Assembly (NCBI RefSeq): GCF_041260155.1
Contig: NC_091941.1
Span: forward strand, 24,070,747 to 24,134,746
Direction: 5' to 3'
Length of the DNA stretch: 64,000 nt
Source: Ptychodera flava
Taxonomy: Eukaryota > Hemichordata > Enteropneusta > Ptychoderidae
Program-made: the position numbers and the translations under genes
Notes under the pieces: model-generated
Told to the model about the DNA's origin: nothing
Databases searched by the model: none
Seen by the model: the letters and a program-made list of their open reading frames with translations, nothing else
Shown here: piece by piece, positions 1-11,944 of the stretch
How the letters are laid out: each line of letters begins with the position of its first letter
Position numbering within the stretch: position 1 is the stretch's first letter

Positions 1-546
1 TCTTAACGGCCGGACGTCTTCAGCGGCCCTGTTCAGTAAAGTTTACTTCATGCAATGGCCATGATCGACCCTCTTTTTACCAGTGGGCCACCTTTGGTTG
101 CCCACTAGAATAAAGTTGACTTTACGTAATGGTCCATGACCCTCTTAACCAGAGGGCTGCCTTTGGCGAACCACTCCAATAAAGTTTACTTTATACAATG
201 TCCATGGACATAAGTTGTCTATGGAAATGAAGTTAAAAATTGCCCTACAGTCGTCCTAATTAACAGACGTTTGCATGGATGTGGCTAAGAAGTTTGTACA
301 CTGGCATCTCTGCTACACGAATAAAGTGCGCCGCGTACCGGAGTTCAAATCCAAACCGTGCGGGTAAATTTGACATATGGGTTTTGGTTATTTTTCAGCG
401 GGGGGGGGGGGGTCATCAAATTTTTTCGTCTGACGAAGGGGGGGTCATCATTTTTTCGCGAAAAATGCAGGGGGGTCATCATTTTTTTGAACACCGGCGA
501 CAAGATTTTGCCGGCCCCCCCCCGGCCGTAAAAACTGAACGGTCCC
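1..546. mobile_element. Partial Harbinger-like non-autonomous transposon (right end)
   Basis: This is the right-hand part of an element cut by the window edge. Bases 1-240 align almost base for base with 4440-4680 in the complete copy at 4063-4979. It has the same purine-rich GGGGTCATCA blocks at about 400-480 and the same terminal repeat (ggccgtaaaaactgaac, then ggtccc) ending at 546. TTA follows at 547-549, matching the TTA duplication of the complete copy. A three-base TTA/TAA target duplication with G-rich termini is known for PIF/Harbinger elements; that assignment is inference. No transposase is visible. Confidence 0.7.
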
Positions 547-549
547 TTA

Positions 550-2776
550 CTGCATGCTGCACGCAGACACAGTGAACAAAAAGGTTTGATCGCGCGCGAT
601 CACGCTGGTTGTACACAATGCTATGTACAGTACAGTGAAAATACATAACTAAAATGATCAACATTGCCTATATATGTAGACCAGCAACAAGCACAATGCC
701 TAACACAAAAATTACACTCAAGACCATGATCGGCAAGCCAGAGCAGGACACGGGAGATGTTGTTGGGAGACCGTCACCGCGTTGACGTACACGGATATAA
801 GCTTAGAGAATCCGGTCCCACAACGTACCGGCCCGCTACGACTTGGCCCACAACCAACTGTTGATCACCATGCCTTACTTCTCCTAGTATTACGTGGTAA
901 GAAATAGTAAAATGACAGGAAACAATAGACAAAACGAGCGGGTTTTCGCGGCATTTGGCAGGAAAATTGCACGGCTACACCGTGCATAGACGTATCGAGA
1001 GATCCTGTGCCCCGGTCCTGTGCACGGTCATGGCAGTGATCCAACCGCTAGCTGGTGTAGGCCTACCGGTGCTGGGCAAACTTCGTTGTTGTACCTCCTG
1101 ATTGCCGGGTAGGTCTGAATCCTCTTTCAAGTGAGATAACCCCCACATAACAAGAAGACCTATGAAAGGTCCTTCGCTTGACTTGATACCTGTACTCGGA
1201 ATTCTCGTTTGCACCCCCAAACGGGGTAAACTTTGTAGTTGAGTTGGATTCTCCACAGCCGAGTGTAGTGCGTCATATACCCGGTTTGACACTGATGTTC
1301 ATACAGACCACGGAACGGAACAGATGCAGAGATGCTTCTTGCTGCAGCGGGCATTGCTCTGCGAGCTGTAGATTTCTGTAGTTTGGGTTGTTGTCTTTGT
1401 ACTCCTGTCTGGCCTCTTGAAATGAAAGCTCTCGTCCTTGCTAGCGATGTCGAAAACTAGAGCCCGGTCGTTGATAGTCTGTTGGGTATACATGCGTACA
1501 TGCGTACGTCTAGCTCTATAGCTCGAGCGATAACAGTAGCCGAGCCCCATTCAACTGATTCAAGAAAATCGTGAGCAAATGTGATCTCAATCCAGCGTGC
1601 AATTATTGTTCAATATTAAGCAGATATTTAACTTAGATTAATTGACCTTTTATTGCGTGTTACATTTGGTTAGTTGGTATGCTTGTGACAGATCAGCAGC
1701 CATTTTAACAAGCGGCAACATCGCAAACATTACAATCAACCCGTAACATGTGCGGCGTTCTTGGATTTGTTTACAACAGAGGGGGACCCCTCAGGAGGAT
1801 GCGCAGCGCGACGACCACTGCGCTTTAAGTCAGGAACGCCGGGAGAGAGAATCGCTCAAAATTCCCGACATCTTTGCAACGACCGCGACAACAACTTGAA
1901 AGGATAACAGTAAATACACCCATCTAACTAACTGTTACTTTAAAAAATTCTATTTTAAGTTTTTGAGCGGGCGAGATCTGAAAAAATCACCAATCCGGCT
2001 ATACAGTACGTCAAACGTTGAAAGATCCATGCCAATATAGTGAGTTTCCATACCATTCAAAATTTTCTCGCATAAAGTACATGAAATCGAACACCACACT
2101 ATCCTGGTCGAAGTTGCACAAAAATTCCAATGAAGATTTTAGACGCGAAATAAAAATATTCCCCGTTTGTCAGTCCTCGGCACCGCTGCCGTCTGTGAAA
2201 TACAAAACATTTAAGTCTAAGGATTTATAGGCTGCGATGTCATACCGGCTGTAAAGGAAAATATTCAATAAAGTGAACAGTTTATTTTTCTTTCACCAGC
2301 TGTTCTATTTAAAGTTGGTAAGGTGAACTCGACTGCTGGCGAGTCTACCAGTTCAAATATTGTAACAACCCCAACTCCCTCCCAAAGTTGACATTTTGAA
2401 AAATCACAAAATAAGTTGCCCACTGTGTGACCTATATAGACCCTGTCCTGCGCATGCTCCAACCACCGACTGAACAAACACCGGTTGTCTCAGTTCAAAG
2501 GTTCACATTGTGTTGAGGTTTAAATCATGATTTCGATCGCCCTTTTCCTGAAATACTCAGTTTCAAAGACTTCAACAGCTCATTCCAAATTTGTTTTGCT
2601 CGTTTAACATTTGAGGTGTTTACTTTTGCTAATTTAGTCGACAGCAGGAGATGTTTTGAAGTCTATTCCGTCACTTGTATGACACTAACTATTAGCACAG
2701 TGACACTTTCAAGTGTCCGGTTTTCGTCATCACCTAAAAGGTCAGCCCGCGTTGGAAATCTGAGCTCGGCTATTGA
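550..2776. other. Intergenic, nothing recognised
   Basis: Only short open frames occur here, with no recognisable domain, splice-consistent exon pair or structural RNA. I see no long repeat. Confidence 0.4.
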
Positions 2777-3131
2777 TTAAGGTGATATGCGTCTCGAAAC
2801 CGACACACTCAAACTTTTGCTCAAACTTTCCTAAAGCAAATGTAAGCATTCTCGTTCCAAACCAGAATAAAAATCAGGGGCTACATTGGAAATTTTGTTA
2901 CTAGAAGCTAATCACCCAACAATTTTCGATGACTAGAATTCAAAATGGCCGTCATCAACGTGTTACTCTGTTGGGAAAAATTATATTTCGATTTTCACAA
3001 AATCTACGTACTTATTCACTCCAAGAGCTCCAAACTGAGTCCCAACAAGCGGCCGTATATCAGAAAAGTTGTTGAAAAATGTTTTGAGTCCGAATGCTAG
3101 TATCTGTCCTCGGGGCGCCATTCTACCTTAA
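2777..3131 (-). mobile_element. MITE family A copy (TTAAGGT ends)
   Basis: The 355-bp unit begins ttaaggtgatatgcgtctcg and ends ggcgccattctaccttaa, so both ends carry the inverted TTAAGGT motif. Its interior (actcaaacttttgctcaaac, and gaattcaaaatggccgtcat) recurs in the copies at 9057-9400, 23318-23706, 49891-50166 and 56539-56665. TTAA at both ends suggests a TTAA-targeting superfamily (piggyBac or Kolobok type). It has no coding capacity. Confidence 0.65.
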
Positions 3132-3289
3132 ACCGTGTATGGGCTATGGAACCTCGGTTACAAGTATTTTTCTGTGCCAACGAAATGTCATCTAACTGTT
3201 CAAGGAGAGCATAGACCACTGAGAGTGGTAGTTTCTATGCGTGACGACTGCTCAACACAGCGTAACGGAAAATGAGGTTATCCACTCAG

Positions 3290-3441
3290 CAATCGCATCA
3301 ATGCACATATATCAAAAATTTCGATTTTCAAGAAGATAAGTCGGCGAGCTTCAAACTTAGCTCCACAAGCGGTTGACCACAAAAGTATGAGGAAAAAAAC
3401 ATGAGTCCAGATGTCTGTCCCCTAGGCGCGTTCTTCCTTAA
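3290..3441 (-). mobile_element. Partial MITE family A copy
   Basis: The segment from about 3290 (gcttcaaacttagctcc) to the end ggcgcgttcttccttaa at 3441 matches the terminal half of the neighbouring copy ending at 3131. It looks like a second, truncated member lying directly downstream of the first. Confidence 0.5.
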
Positions 3442-4059
3442 CCCTTTGAGTGCTGTATTTGTTCCAACCAAAATTTTAGTGCAACATTTTTACCAATTTT
3501 TATTAATTTTTCTGTAATTTTTTGATAATTTTGGACATCACATTTCATTGGCTTCTATTTGTTATGAAAATTTTGGCAAAAATCTGAAAATATTGAGTGG
3601 CGTACATATTCAAAAGGTGACAAAATTGACTTTGGCGCTCAAAGGGATACCTATAGATACCGGGGTATTCATGTTTTATGTCTCGCCAAATGGACTGAGA
3701 GATCCCAGTAATTTGCTAGAACTCCCCAAATCTTGAATGCATCCACTCTTTTTCTTGAAAACATAACACTCAAATTTAGTCAAACATTCATGTGATGTGA
3801 TCTCACCAATACTTACACCTTAATGAATAGTCATGAATACATGATCGGTGTCAACAGGCAATAATTTTATTATTTTGACAGATTTATTCACTTTATTGCT
3901 TTATGATTTGAGCTGTTGTAAAAACGTAATCCGACAAATCGGGCAGTTCAACGTTGGAGTGAATAATTGAATCGTTTTTTAAACGTGACATTAAAAGCCG
4001 ATGAGCTGCAAATTTTTGCAATGTTTTACGATGTTTTATGATTAACCTCCCAACTGAAA
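3442..4059. other. Intergenic, nothing recognised
   Basis: AT-rich sequence with short open frames only. No gene or repeat seen. Confidence 0.4.
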
Positions 4060-4062
4060 TTA

Positions 4063-4979
4063 GGGACCGTTCAGTTTTTACGGCCGGGGGGCCGGCAAAA
4101 TCCAGGGGGGTCATCATAATTTTGGAATCCGCAAAGGGGGGGTCATCGCTTTTTCACTGGTAGGAAAGGGGGGGGTCACCACATTTTCAAAAACATAATA
4201 CCAACAATAAAGTTCACTTTATGCCATGGCCATGATCGACCCTCTTTACCGGCGGGCCGCCTTCGGCGGCCCACTACAATAAATATACATTATGTATTAC
4301 CCATGACCCTCTTAACGGGCAGACGCCTTTGGCGGCCCACTCCAATTAGGTTTACTTCATGCAATGGCCATGATCGACCCTCTTTACCGGCGGGCCGCCT
4401 GCGGCGGCCCACTACAATAAATTGACTTAATGTAATACCCCATGGCAATCTTAATGGCCGCACGCCTTCAGCAGCCCTGTCCAGTAAAGTTTACTTTATG
4501 CAATAGCCATGATCGACCCTCTTTACCGGCGGGCCACCTTTGGTGGCCCACTAGAATAAAGTTGACTTTACGTAATGGCCCATGACCCTCTTAACCGGAG
4601 GGCTGCCTTTGGCGAACCACTCCAATAAAGTTTACTTTATACAATGTCCATGGACATAAGTTGTCTATGGAAATGAAGTTAAAAATTGCAACAGACGTTT
4701 CAATGGATGTGGCTGAGAAGTTTGTGCACTGGCATCTCTGCTACACAAATAAGTGCGCCGCGTACCGTAGTTCAAATCCAAACCATGCGGGTAAATTTGA
4801 CATATGGGTTTTGGTTATTTTTCAGCCGGGGGGGGGGGGGGGTCATCAAATTTTTTCGTCTGACAAAGGGGGGGGGGTCATCTTTTTTTCACGAAAAATG
4901 CAGGGGGGGTCTATAATTTTTGAACACCGGCGACAAGATTTTGCCGGCCCCCCCCAGGCCGTAAAAACTGAACGCTCCC
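4063..4979. mobile_element. Complete Harbinger-like non-autonomous transposon
   Basis: The 917-bp element has near-perfect terminal inverted repeats: gggaccgttcagttttta at the left, and the complement of taaaaactgaacgctccc at the right. It is flanked by direct TTA at 4060-4062 and 4980-4982. Inside, about 4205-4650 is a tandem array with a period of about 74 bp (aataaagtttactttatgca, gaccctctttaccggcgggc). The ends carry repeated GGGGGTCATCA blocks. TTA duplication and G-rich ends fit PIF/Harbinger (established family trait). No transposase ORF is present, so it would depend on an enzyme encoded elsewhere. Confidence 0.75.
4205..4650. repeat. Tandem repeat of about 74 bp inside the Harbinger-like element
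   Basis: About six degenerate units repeat the order AATAAA-GTTTACTTTATGCAATG, then ATCGACCCTCTTTACCGG, then a GC-rich inverted block (gggccgccttcggcggccc). Alternate units resemble each other more closely, giving a higher-order period of about 148 bp. Part of the array is shared with bases 1-200. Confidence 0.65.
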
Positions 4980-4982
4980 TTA

Positions 4983-5990
4983 GTTCATCTAAATGTACGT
5001 ACTCAGAGGTGAGTATAAAACTAATAACGATTTGGCTGTGCGTGCGAGTTTTTACAAAATGAATGATACGCGGGTGCCCCTCTCAAATATGGCAGTCTCT
5101 ATACAAATGTGCAAAGAAATGGCAGAATGGCGGACACGGTGCACAAACCCATGTTCACAAAAACAACGTGGGTTCATACATTGGAACAAATGGTATTGGA
5201 TATGCTACATTGTATCAATGCATCCTTTGTTGCTATTTACTTCTGCAAGACAGCCACTTTTTATAATTTGGCGGGAAATCTAAAATAGAGTAAATCTAAA
5301 TATTTTGCGAACCCACTCAGTCACAATTGAATATTGCTGTAAGTCAGTGAAGTATGTTAAGATTTAAAGAATACCCGAGAAAATTGGAAAATATTTTGAG
5401 GTCAACAAATCACACAGAGTTGTTTGTAGCTCAGTGGCCTTTAAATGAATTGCAAAAACATGATAATGCATAGTTTTCTTTATAGTTCCCAGACCAAGGG
5501 TTCAAAGACGGCGCAATCCATGCTATTAATCATGCCGTCAGGCCAATGCACGCCACAAAATAAGTTTTATGCTGAAAACACTTTTGGTCTCATGTTACAG
5601 CCAACACGTTCAGCAGACTCAGGAATCCTTATAGAAGACCTTCGACTGGTGCCAGAGTTCTGCATTCATCACCGTTGCTTATTTGGATTTGAAATTCAAA
5701 ATGTGAAGTTGATATTTTTCGGCAGAATCAGCCAAAGTATAAATGTCGTTACCACACTGAGGTTGTCACATGCCCGGTTACTTAACAAGTTGTAAGCTTG
5801 ACGAGCCGGCGAAAGCAAGCCTATAGGGATGAGTAAGTCTAGAATCCTTCCGGCGTTTTGAGAGACCTTAGACTAGAATTTACTCTGAGATCAAAGGCAG
5901 CGGTGGGGTGTACAACGAAATGGGTGAACTAAACACGCACGTTCAAAATAAAGAGCGACCATGTTAAACTGAGGACAATATCTGTAACTT
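4983..5990. other. Intergenic, no convincing gene
   Basis: A 116-codon open frame at 5445-5795 (+) has no recognisable domain, splice context or compositional sign of coding. I do not call it a gene. Confidence 0.35.
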
Positions 5991-6348
5991 TTAAAGGGGG
6001 TAAAGCTAACTTTTGATGATTTTTATTCACTATTTTTGTTTCTGATATAAACGACAGTTTCTTGTTCTACTCCCCAAAGTATGTTGATGCACACAATATT
6101 CAGCTTGTGAACTCAGCCTGTACATGTGTAAGCTGTGTTGTTATTGTCGATAAGTGAATTCTGGTCCGGACAAGAATTCAAATGTAAACAATAACAGTGC
6201 ATTTTACACATGTAGACGATATGTTAAAAAAGCTAAATAGTTGGTGTTTCAACATTCTTGTGGAAGTAGAACAAGAACTTGCGACTGACATACAAAATAA
6301 AAATAATGTAAAAAAAATCATCGAAAGTTAGCATTACTGGCCCTTTAA
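5991..6348. mobile_element. MITE family C, palindromic element
   Basis: The 358-bp fold-back unit runs from ttaaagggggtaaagctaac to gttagcattactggcccttt. Its long imperfect arms share gatgatttttattcac and cttgttctact. The centre is a near-palindrome around the GTCCGGAC-type core (gtgaattctggtccggac). Related cores recur at about 6473-6560, 8076-8190, 31128-31480 and 50405-50510. Noncoding. Confidence 0.65.
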
Positions 6349-9056
6349 CGTTTCAATAATTTTGTTCAAGAAAACAAGTAATTTTTAATTGTTTGATCTT
6401 CTCCCTTAGGAACATTGAAAAACAAAATATTAGCGTTGCAAGGACGATGCATCGTGAACGATACGAAATGTTATTGTTGACAAATGAATTATGGTCCGGA
6501 CTGGAATTCACTTGTCAACAGTAATATTGAACATGCAATAATTTAGGAAGTAGAACTAGAAAATGTATTTTTAATACGAGTAGAACGAACTTGCTTGAAA
6601 GTTTGTCAGAACTTATCACAGAAATTGGAACTTTCAGATATCGAGAAGCTTATTTAAACATCGAAAGAAAGTAAACTTGCTTGTTGTCGAAGACCAATGA
6701 GCGCAACGGTTGTCAAAATAGTGAAATCCAAGATTAGCGGATTTTTAAGATTCGTAATCGAATAATCCGAAATCGAGGACAAAGCGAACTTTTTCCTTGA
6801 ATACCTGTATTTTACAAGTGAGGATAGGCTGTAATAATAAGCGTGAATGGCAGTCTTATTGAAATATTTTGCTGAGCGTCAACTGCAAATCAAATTATTG
6901 GCGGAGAATTAGATATAGTAAATTGATCAAACACGTCCTGGTCGATAAGTGCACGACTATAGCACGGCTGTGGCATTTTGAAACATGATGTATGAAATGT
7001 GTAAACACGCACATCATGACGTCATCCGGCGCTGATCTATAAATCATCAACATCAGAAGTCGCGTCGCAGGCAACTTGGCATGGAATGGCCTTGCATCAG
7101 ATGTAGGCCAACAAGGTGCCGATCTCCAGTCGATTTGTTCGGGTGGACGTGGCGCAACGCCCCTTTCTGGCCACCTGGACATTGGGCAAAATTTTGTTAG
7201 GACCCAAAGTCATTGCACTGTTTCTCCTTGTCCAGTTGTTTTATTTTAACTGCTCGGTTGCTCAGAGGACGAGTGGAACACCTTTGCCGTAAAGAGTGGC
7301 GAAGTGTTTTACGACGATGTACCTTGTTTGCGATCGAGGTTGTTCAGTAACCATTGGTTACGAGTATCGTACCCTACCGAAGGGACACTCGTCTCGATGG
7401 TGATGGAAATATTACGTGGGAATTTCTATTGCTTTGCCCTTTTAGAGTGGCATTAACTTTTAAGCAGAGAGTAAACTGTGCTGTTAATATATGTATTAAT
7501 TACTCCACTTTACATAGCTGTCAGGGTGAGTTACTTTTTAAAAAACCAGGAAATTCTAGAAAGGCGTTTTCATTAGTGTTTTTAAAACCACGAGTGTTGT
7601 CCCAGAACCATTGCAGTTCAGTAAATTCTATTCCCTGTGTATTTTTTATGAAAGTTGTCAAGGAATCGATTTTGTCCATCGCATCTTATCCTCCCTCAAT
7701 GTAACCGCCAACTCAGTCTCAATCGTTGAGAATCGTCAAAACCGCTGGAGGCAAGGTATAGCCACGGTGATTTACATCGCGCGCCATCGTTTCCCTGGAA
7801 AAAATCTCAGATGTCTACGTTTCGCTCGTTGTTCTTCGCTGCGTCAACGAGGAGAGAAAAAATCAGACGACGCATGTTTAGGCTGTATAATTTCAACGAT
7901 GCTGCAAATCGCTGCATTCTTTGGTGATTGAAAATAAGCTATTCGGTCTAAACCGCTAACGTGCGCGCTGGTTGGACAGCTGTGCTTTTTTTTTAATTTT
8001 TGAATTATTTCCTCTTTTCTAGGAAAGAAGCACATTTTCTTCTTCTACTCCTCGATTTTTTTTGAAATAAGGACTGTTGTACTGTTGATAAATTCTATTC
8101 CGGACCAAAAATTTAGTCGCCAGCAACTATTAATACACTCATACCGGCTATGTTTACGGGTTGAATATTGGGGATTTTAGGTATAATTTTGTGAGTAGAA
8201 AAAGAAATAGTATTTTGCAGATAGACTGAAAGTAAATGTCAAGTACAGTCGAAATTACAGAATTTAGAGCTTTGAATAGCGGAGTGTGTGTAGTCCATTT
8301 GTCTTCCATGTGTTCAGGGGTTGAGGTAAGCTTATATTTGCTCCGACATCAGATAAATTCCATGGAGTGAATGTATACGGTCCCCCATGTCACACCAAGG
8401 CTGTCTTTGTCGCGAAAACTATCTGGCCTCGAGCAGTCCGCGGTGAAGGGAAATAGGCTGAGTTCCCATCCATTTAGCCTCCCCCCAATCACTATAAAGC
8501 ACCGTCTCATAAAAGTAAATTTTCAAAGTGGAGACCGAAATGGGGTTTTTTTCTTATAGCTTCCGCCACCTTTTCTGTTCTCCAATAGGACAATGTCGTT
8601 CCCGGAACTGCTATGGACGATTTCCTTGGAGAGCCGATACTCAAAACGGTTAAAAAAACATTGATTTCAATTCGTAGCTGTCTGCGTGAGAACCATAATG
8701 CATGTATAAACCTTCGATGTTGAAAATTACTGGTAGTGATAAGATTATCAGGATTTTAGCGATAATAATGCCTGAAAATCACAAAACGTAATTTAATTAA
8801 AATGCGACAGATGATCTTAAGTGAGTTTACGTGGAAAGTTAGAAGGAATTTTAATAGTGAATTTTATTTAAAAGATATTTATCTTTTTATTTTAAGTAAT
8901 AGATGAAGTACCTATCGATGAATTCGATAGGAAACTGTAACTATCATCGATCTTCCTGACTTCCTTAAAGGAACCATCTTTAGTCTTTGTTGATATTTTC
9001 ACCGATTGATTTTTGTTGTAGGAAACAAGCAGATTTATCACTTTTTCCCTCTCCCT
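6349..9056. other. Intergenic with two decayed family C fragments
   Basis: Fragments carrying the tccgga-centred core of family C lie near 6473-6560 and 8076-8190. The remaining sequence has only short open frames with no recognised domain. Confidence 0.4.
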
Positions 9057-9400
9057 GTAGAATGCGCCTCGGGGACAGATATTCGGACTCTCAAACTTTT
9101 ACAATTCTTCTCTGATATACCACTTGTGGCGGTTCATTTTATAGCTCTTGGTGGGAGAAAACTTGAATTCACCGTCTTAGTTTTTCGAAAATCCAAAATT
9201 TTACTTTTCTTCGCAGATTTACCATATTTGGAATTTCAAATATCGGTAAATCTTGGGTAATTTGTTTCTCTGGTACCGAAATTTGCACGATGACCCCTGA
9301 TTTTTATTGTTGATTTTGAAAGAGAAGGTTGAAACATTCCCGAGGAAAATTTGCGCAAAAGTCGAATTCTTTTCACTTTCGAAGACGCATACTACCTTAA
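9057..9400 (+). mobile_element. MITE family A copy
   Basis: It starts gtagaatgcgcctcggggac and ends gacgcatactaccttaa. The interior (agatattcggactctcaaac, gatgacccctgatttttatt) matches the copy at 49891-50166 in the same orientation and the copies at 2777 and 23318 in the opposite one. Noncoding; small open frames inside are incidental. Confidence 0.65.
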
Positions 9401-9572
9401 AAGTATTCTGTAATGGAAAAGGATTGGCCTTGCTAACACAAATATTGTGTTCGATATGTTTACAAATTATTGTTCCAAGTCCAGACTAAAAATAAGTTGT
9501 GAACAACAAAACTGGACATAATACTCATGCAGGCCATTGTTGACACGGGACACTGGGAGTTTTGATAACATC

Positions 9573-9815
9573 TTAAAGGGATACAGTCGTCAGAACTATG
9601 CTCAAAGACCGTACGGGACCCATAAGACCAATGTAAACACTGTATCCTAGGTACGATAGTGATTGATGAAAGTTAAAACATATCTGTCATAATCTACATT
9701 GTATAATTTAATTGTCGCAGCTGTGATGATGAGGGGCATCTAGATATCGTGCACTAAATACATTGTTTGTAAACAAGAAACTCGCACAGGCGCAATTCCG
9801 ACGACCGTTTCCCTT
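9573..9815. mobile_element. MITE family B copy
   Basis: The 243-bp unit has inverted ends: ttaaagggatacagtcgtca at the left, and the complement of ccgacgaccgtttccctt at the right. The interior (gatatcgtgcactaaataca, ttgtttgtaaacaagaaact) recurs inverted at 21602-21858 and again at 57446-57689. Confidence 0.65.
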
Positions 9816-10004
9816 TCAGTGTTTGCTCAAGAGCACGCGATTGAGCGAATCTCCCCTGTTTTAACCCCCTTAAAATAAACACAAAAGCTCGCCATGTCCC
9901 CCTCTACAATGAGATCGTCAGATATCGGTATACACAGAGTACTGATGTACACAGAGTGTTATAAATATTAACGTCACAAATGATTTTAAACCGAATAAAT
10001 TAAA

Positions 10005-10800
10005 GCTTTAGGTTGATGACGAAGAAGTGACTAACAGGACAAGAATTGTTGAGGTTTCTAGTAACTATTTTACAAATGTTGGTCACAATTTGGTATCTCA
10101 AATTACAAACAATGTTGACTTCCATTATTATCTTAGGCGAAATCCCAATGAGTCATTAGTTCATCCTGCTGCTGCAGATGACGTCGTTAATGAATTACAC
10201 TACCTAGATCTTTAAAAAGGCTACCGGTTATGAAAATATTTACCATAATTCGTCAAGCATGCCGCTGATTACATTTCTAGTCCCCCAGCCTTTCTGTCCT
10301 TCATAGATATTTAACTTTTGCCAAAATTACAGCTCTTTAAAAAAAGGGGATCTCCTTTCGATGACGGAAACTATAGACCTGTTTCAATTTTACCTGCCTT
10401 CAACAATTTTTTTAAAATAATCATAAATAAGCTACTTAACTACTTTTTTCCCTCTATAAACATAATGTCCTTTTACAAACTCTCTATGGCTTTAGAAAGA
10501 AATATAGCACCAAACTTGCCGTGGCGGACATTATATTGCACAATTAACAGATCAAATGGATGATGGTTGCACTACTGTTGGTATATTTGTCCACCTTGAA
10601 AATTATTTGATACCATCAAGCATGATGTACTTCTAAGAAAACTCGAATTTTATGGAATTAAGAGGTCATCCACTACTTTTGTGTCGTAATTACTGTGAAA
10701 ACCGCAAGCATCCAGTTGCGATAGGCCCTAGATGGAAAAGCGTCGGAACCATGTCAAATCAAGTGTGGAGTTCCACAGGGTTCCATTCTGATATTAATCA
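10005..10800 (+). pseudogene. Decayed non-LTR retrotransposon reverse transcriptase
   Basis: Pieces of a jockey/CR1/RTE-type reverse transcriptase appear in order on the plus strand but in shifting frames. First comes an endonuclease-RT linker (10027-10215, ending in KKATGYENI in another frame), then NYRPVSILPAF (about 10370-10410). Next is a motif A region reading GIFVHLENY, then DTIKHDVLLRKLEFYGIK (about 10580-10665), and finally CGVPQGSIL (about 10760-10795). The motif A aspartate expected at FxDL is replaced (H), and several stops and frameshifts interrupt the reading. It is a dead 5'-truncated copy. A possible carboxy-terminal remnant (WNSLPSLL) lies near 10930. Confidence 0.8.
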
Positions 10801-11607
10801 CTATATGCAATTGTTTTGAACTTCCTCGCCATGGGTACTCCACACGATCAGTTGAGAATTGCAATACTGTACTCCCAAAACAAGGCTTACAGTCTCTTAA
10901 CATAACATAAGTACGCAGCAACCAAGCATTGGAATTCTTTACCGTCTTTACTTGTGGAATGGAATGGTAATTTGTTGTTATCAATTGACTTTGAACCATG
11001 GTTCACACCAGATAAAGTTTTATTTTCTCCAAAATACTTCCCACGTGACTTTTCTTCTATTTGTATCCTTATTTGGTTGAATAAACAATTTATTTACCAT
11101 ACAGACAGTCATGTTGTAAGCTCGAGACTGTAAGCCTGCTTTAAGCTAACGTAGGCCTACAGGCATGTATTGTGTTACACGGCCGTGAAATTGCCAACTC
11201 ACGCAGCTGTCGCTACAAGTAAAATCTCTTAAATATTATTCCCCTTTCCCATATGCCGCCATTTCCACTGCAAAGATTTCATCAAAACCCTTTAAATCGC
11301 GTCGGAAGGCATGACAGCTGATTTCCGGCCAGAACGAGATTTTTTTCCCGGCCTCTGACGTCACGACAGCTGTCACTTTCGCACTTCACATTTCACCACA
11401 ATGCAAACGTACACTCACTTTATTGGACGGTTAATGGAAAACAGAATTGCCCGGGAAAGTTTATACCTCAGGGATACACAGACCATCAAATGCCTGGCAA
11501 TTTGGTTGTTGCTGTTGTTGTTTTTCATTCTAAAACTATCATGGATATTTTCATTTTCAAAATGGAAGATATTGGGACGTCAGTGGTCGTTTGTTGGAGA
11601 AATCTAA
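10801..11607. other. Intergenic, possible tail of the retrotransposon
   Basis: A short RT-like carboxy-terminal trace is seen near 10930. Nothing is recognised after about 11010. Confidence 0.35.
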
Positions 11608-11676
<69 letters not shown>

Positions 11677-11696
11677 TATATATAATATATTATATA

Positions 11697-11734
<38 letters not shown>

Positions 11735-11766
11735 TATATATATATAATATTAATATATATATATAT
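11608..11766. repeat. (TA)n microsatellite, interrupted
   Basis: About 155 bp of alternating TA with a few AAT/TTA interruptions. Open frames encoding poly-YI here are artefacts. Confidence 0.95.
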
Positions 11767-11859
11767 ACAAAAAACACAAAATGTATACAATGTGCCCTCC
11801 CGGTTATCACCATAATGGCTTTATGGCAACCTCTGAACTCGGGCACAGAGAGTACGGTT

Positions 11860-11862
<3 letters not shown>

Positions 11863-11940
<78 letters not shown>
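11863..11940. repeat. (TA)n microsatellite
   Basis: A pure alternating TA tract of about 78 bp. Confidence 0.95.

Positions 11941-11944
<4 letters not shown>

Noticed and set aside
5445..5795. 116-codon plus-strand open frame
   Set aside because: Composition and sequence show no domain or exon context; likely chance.
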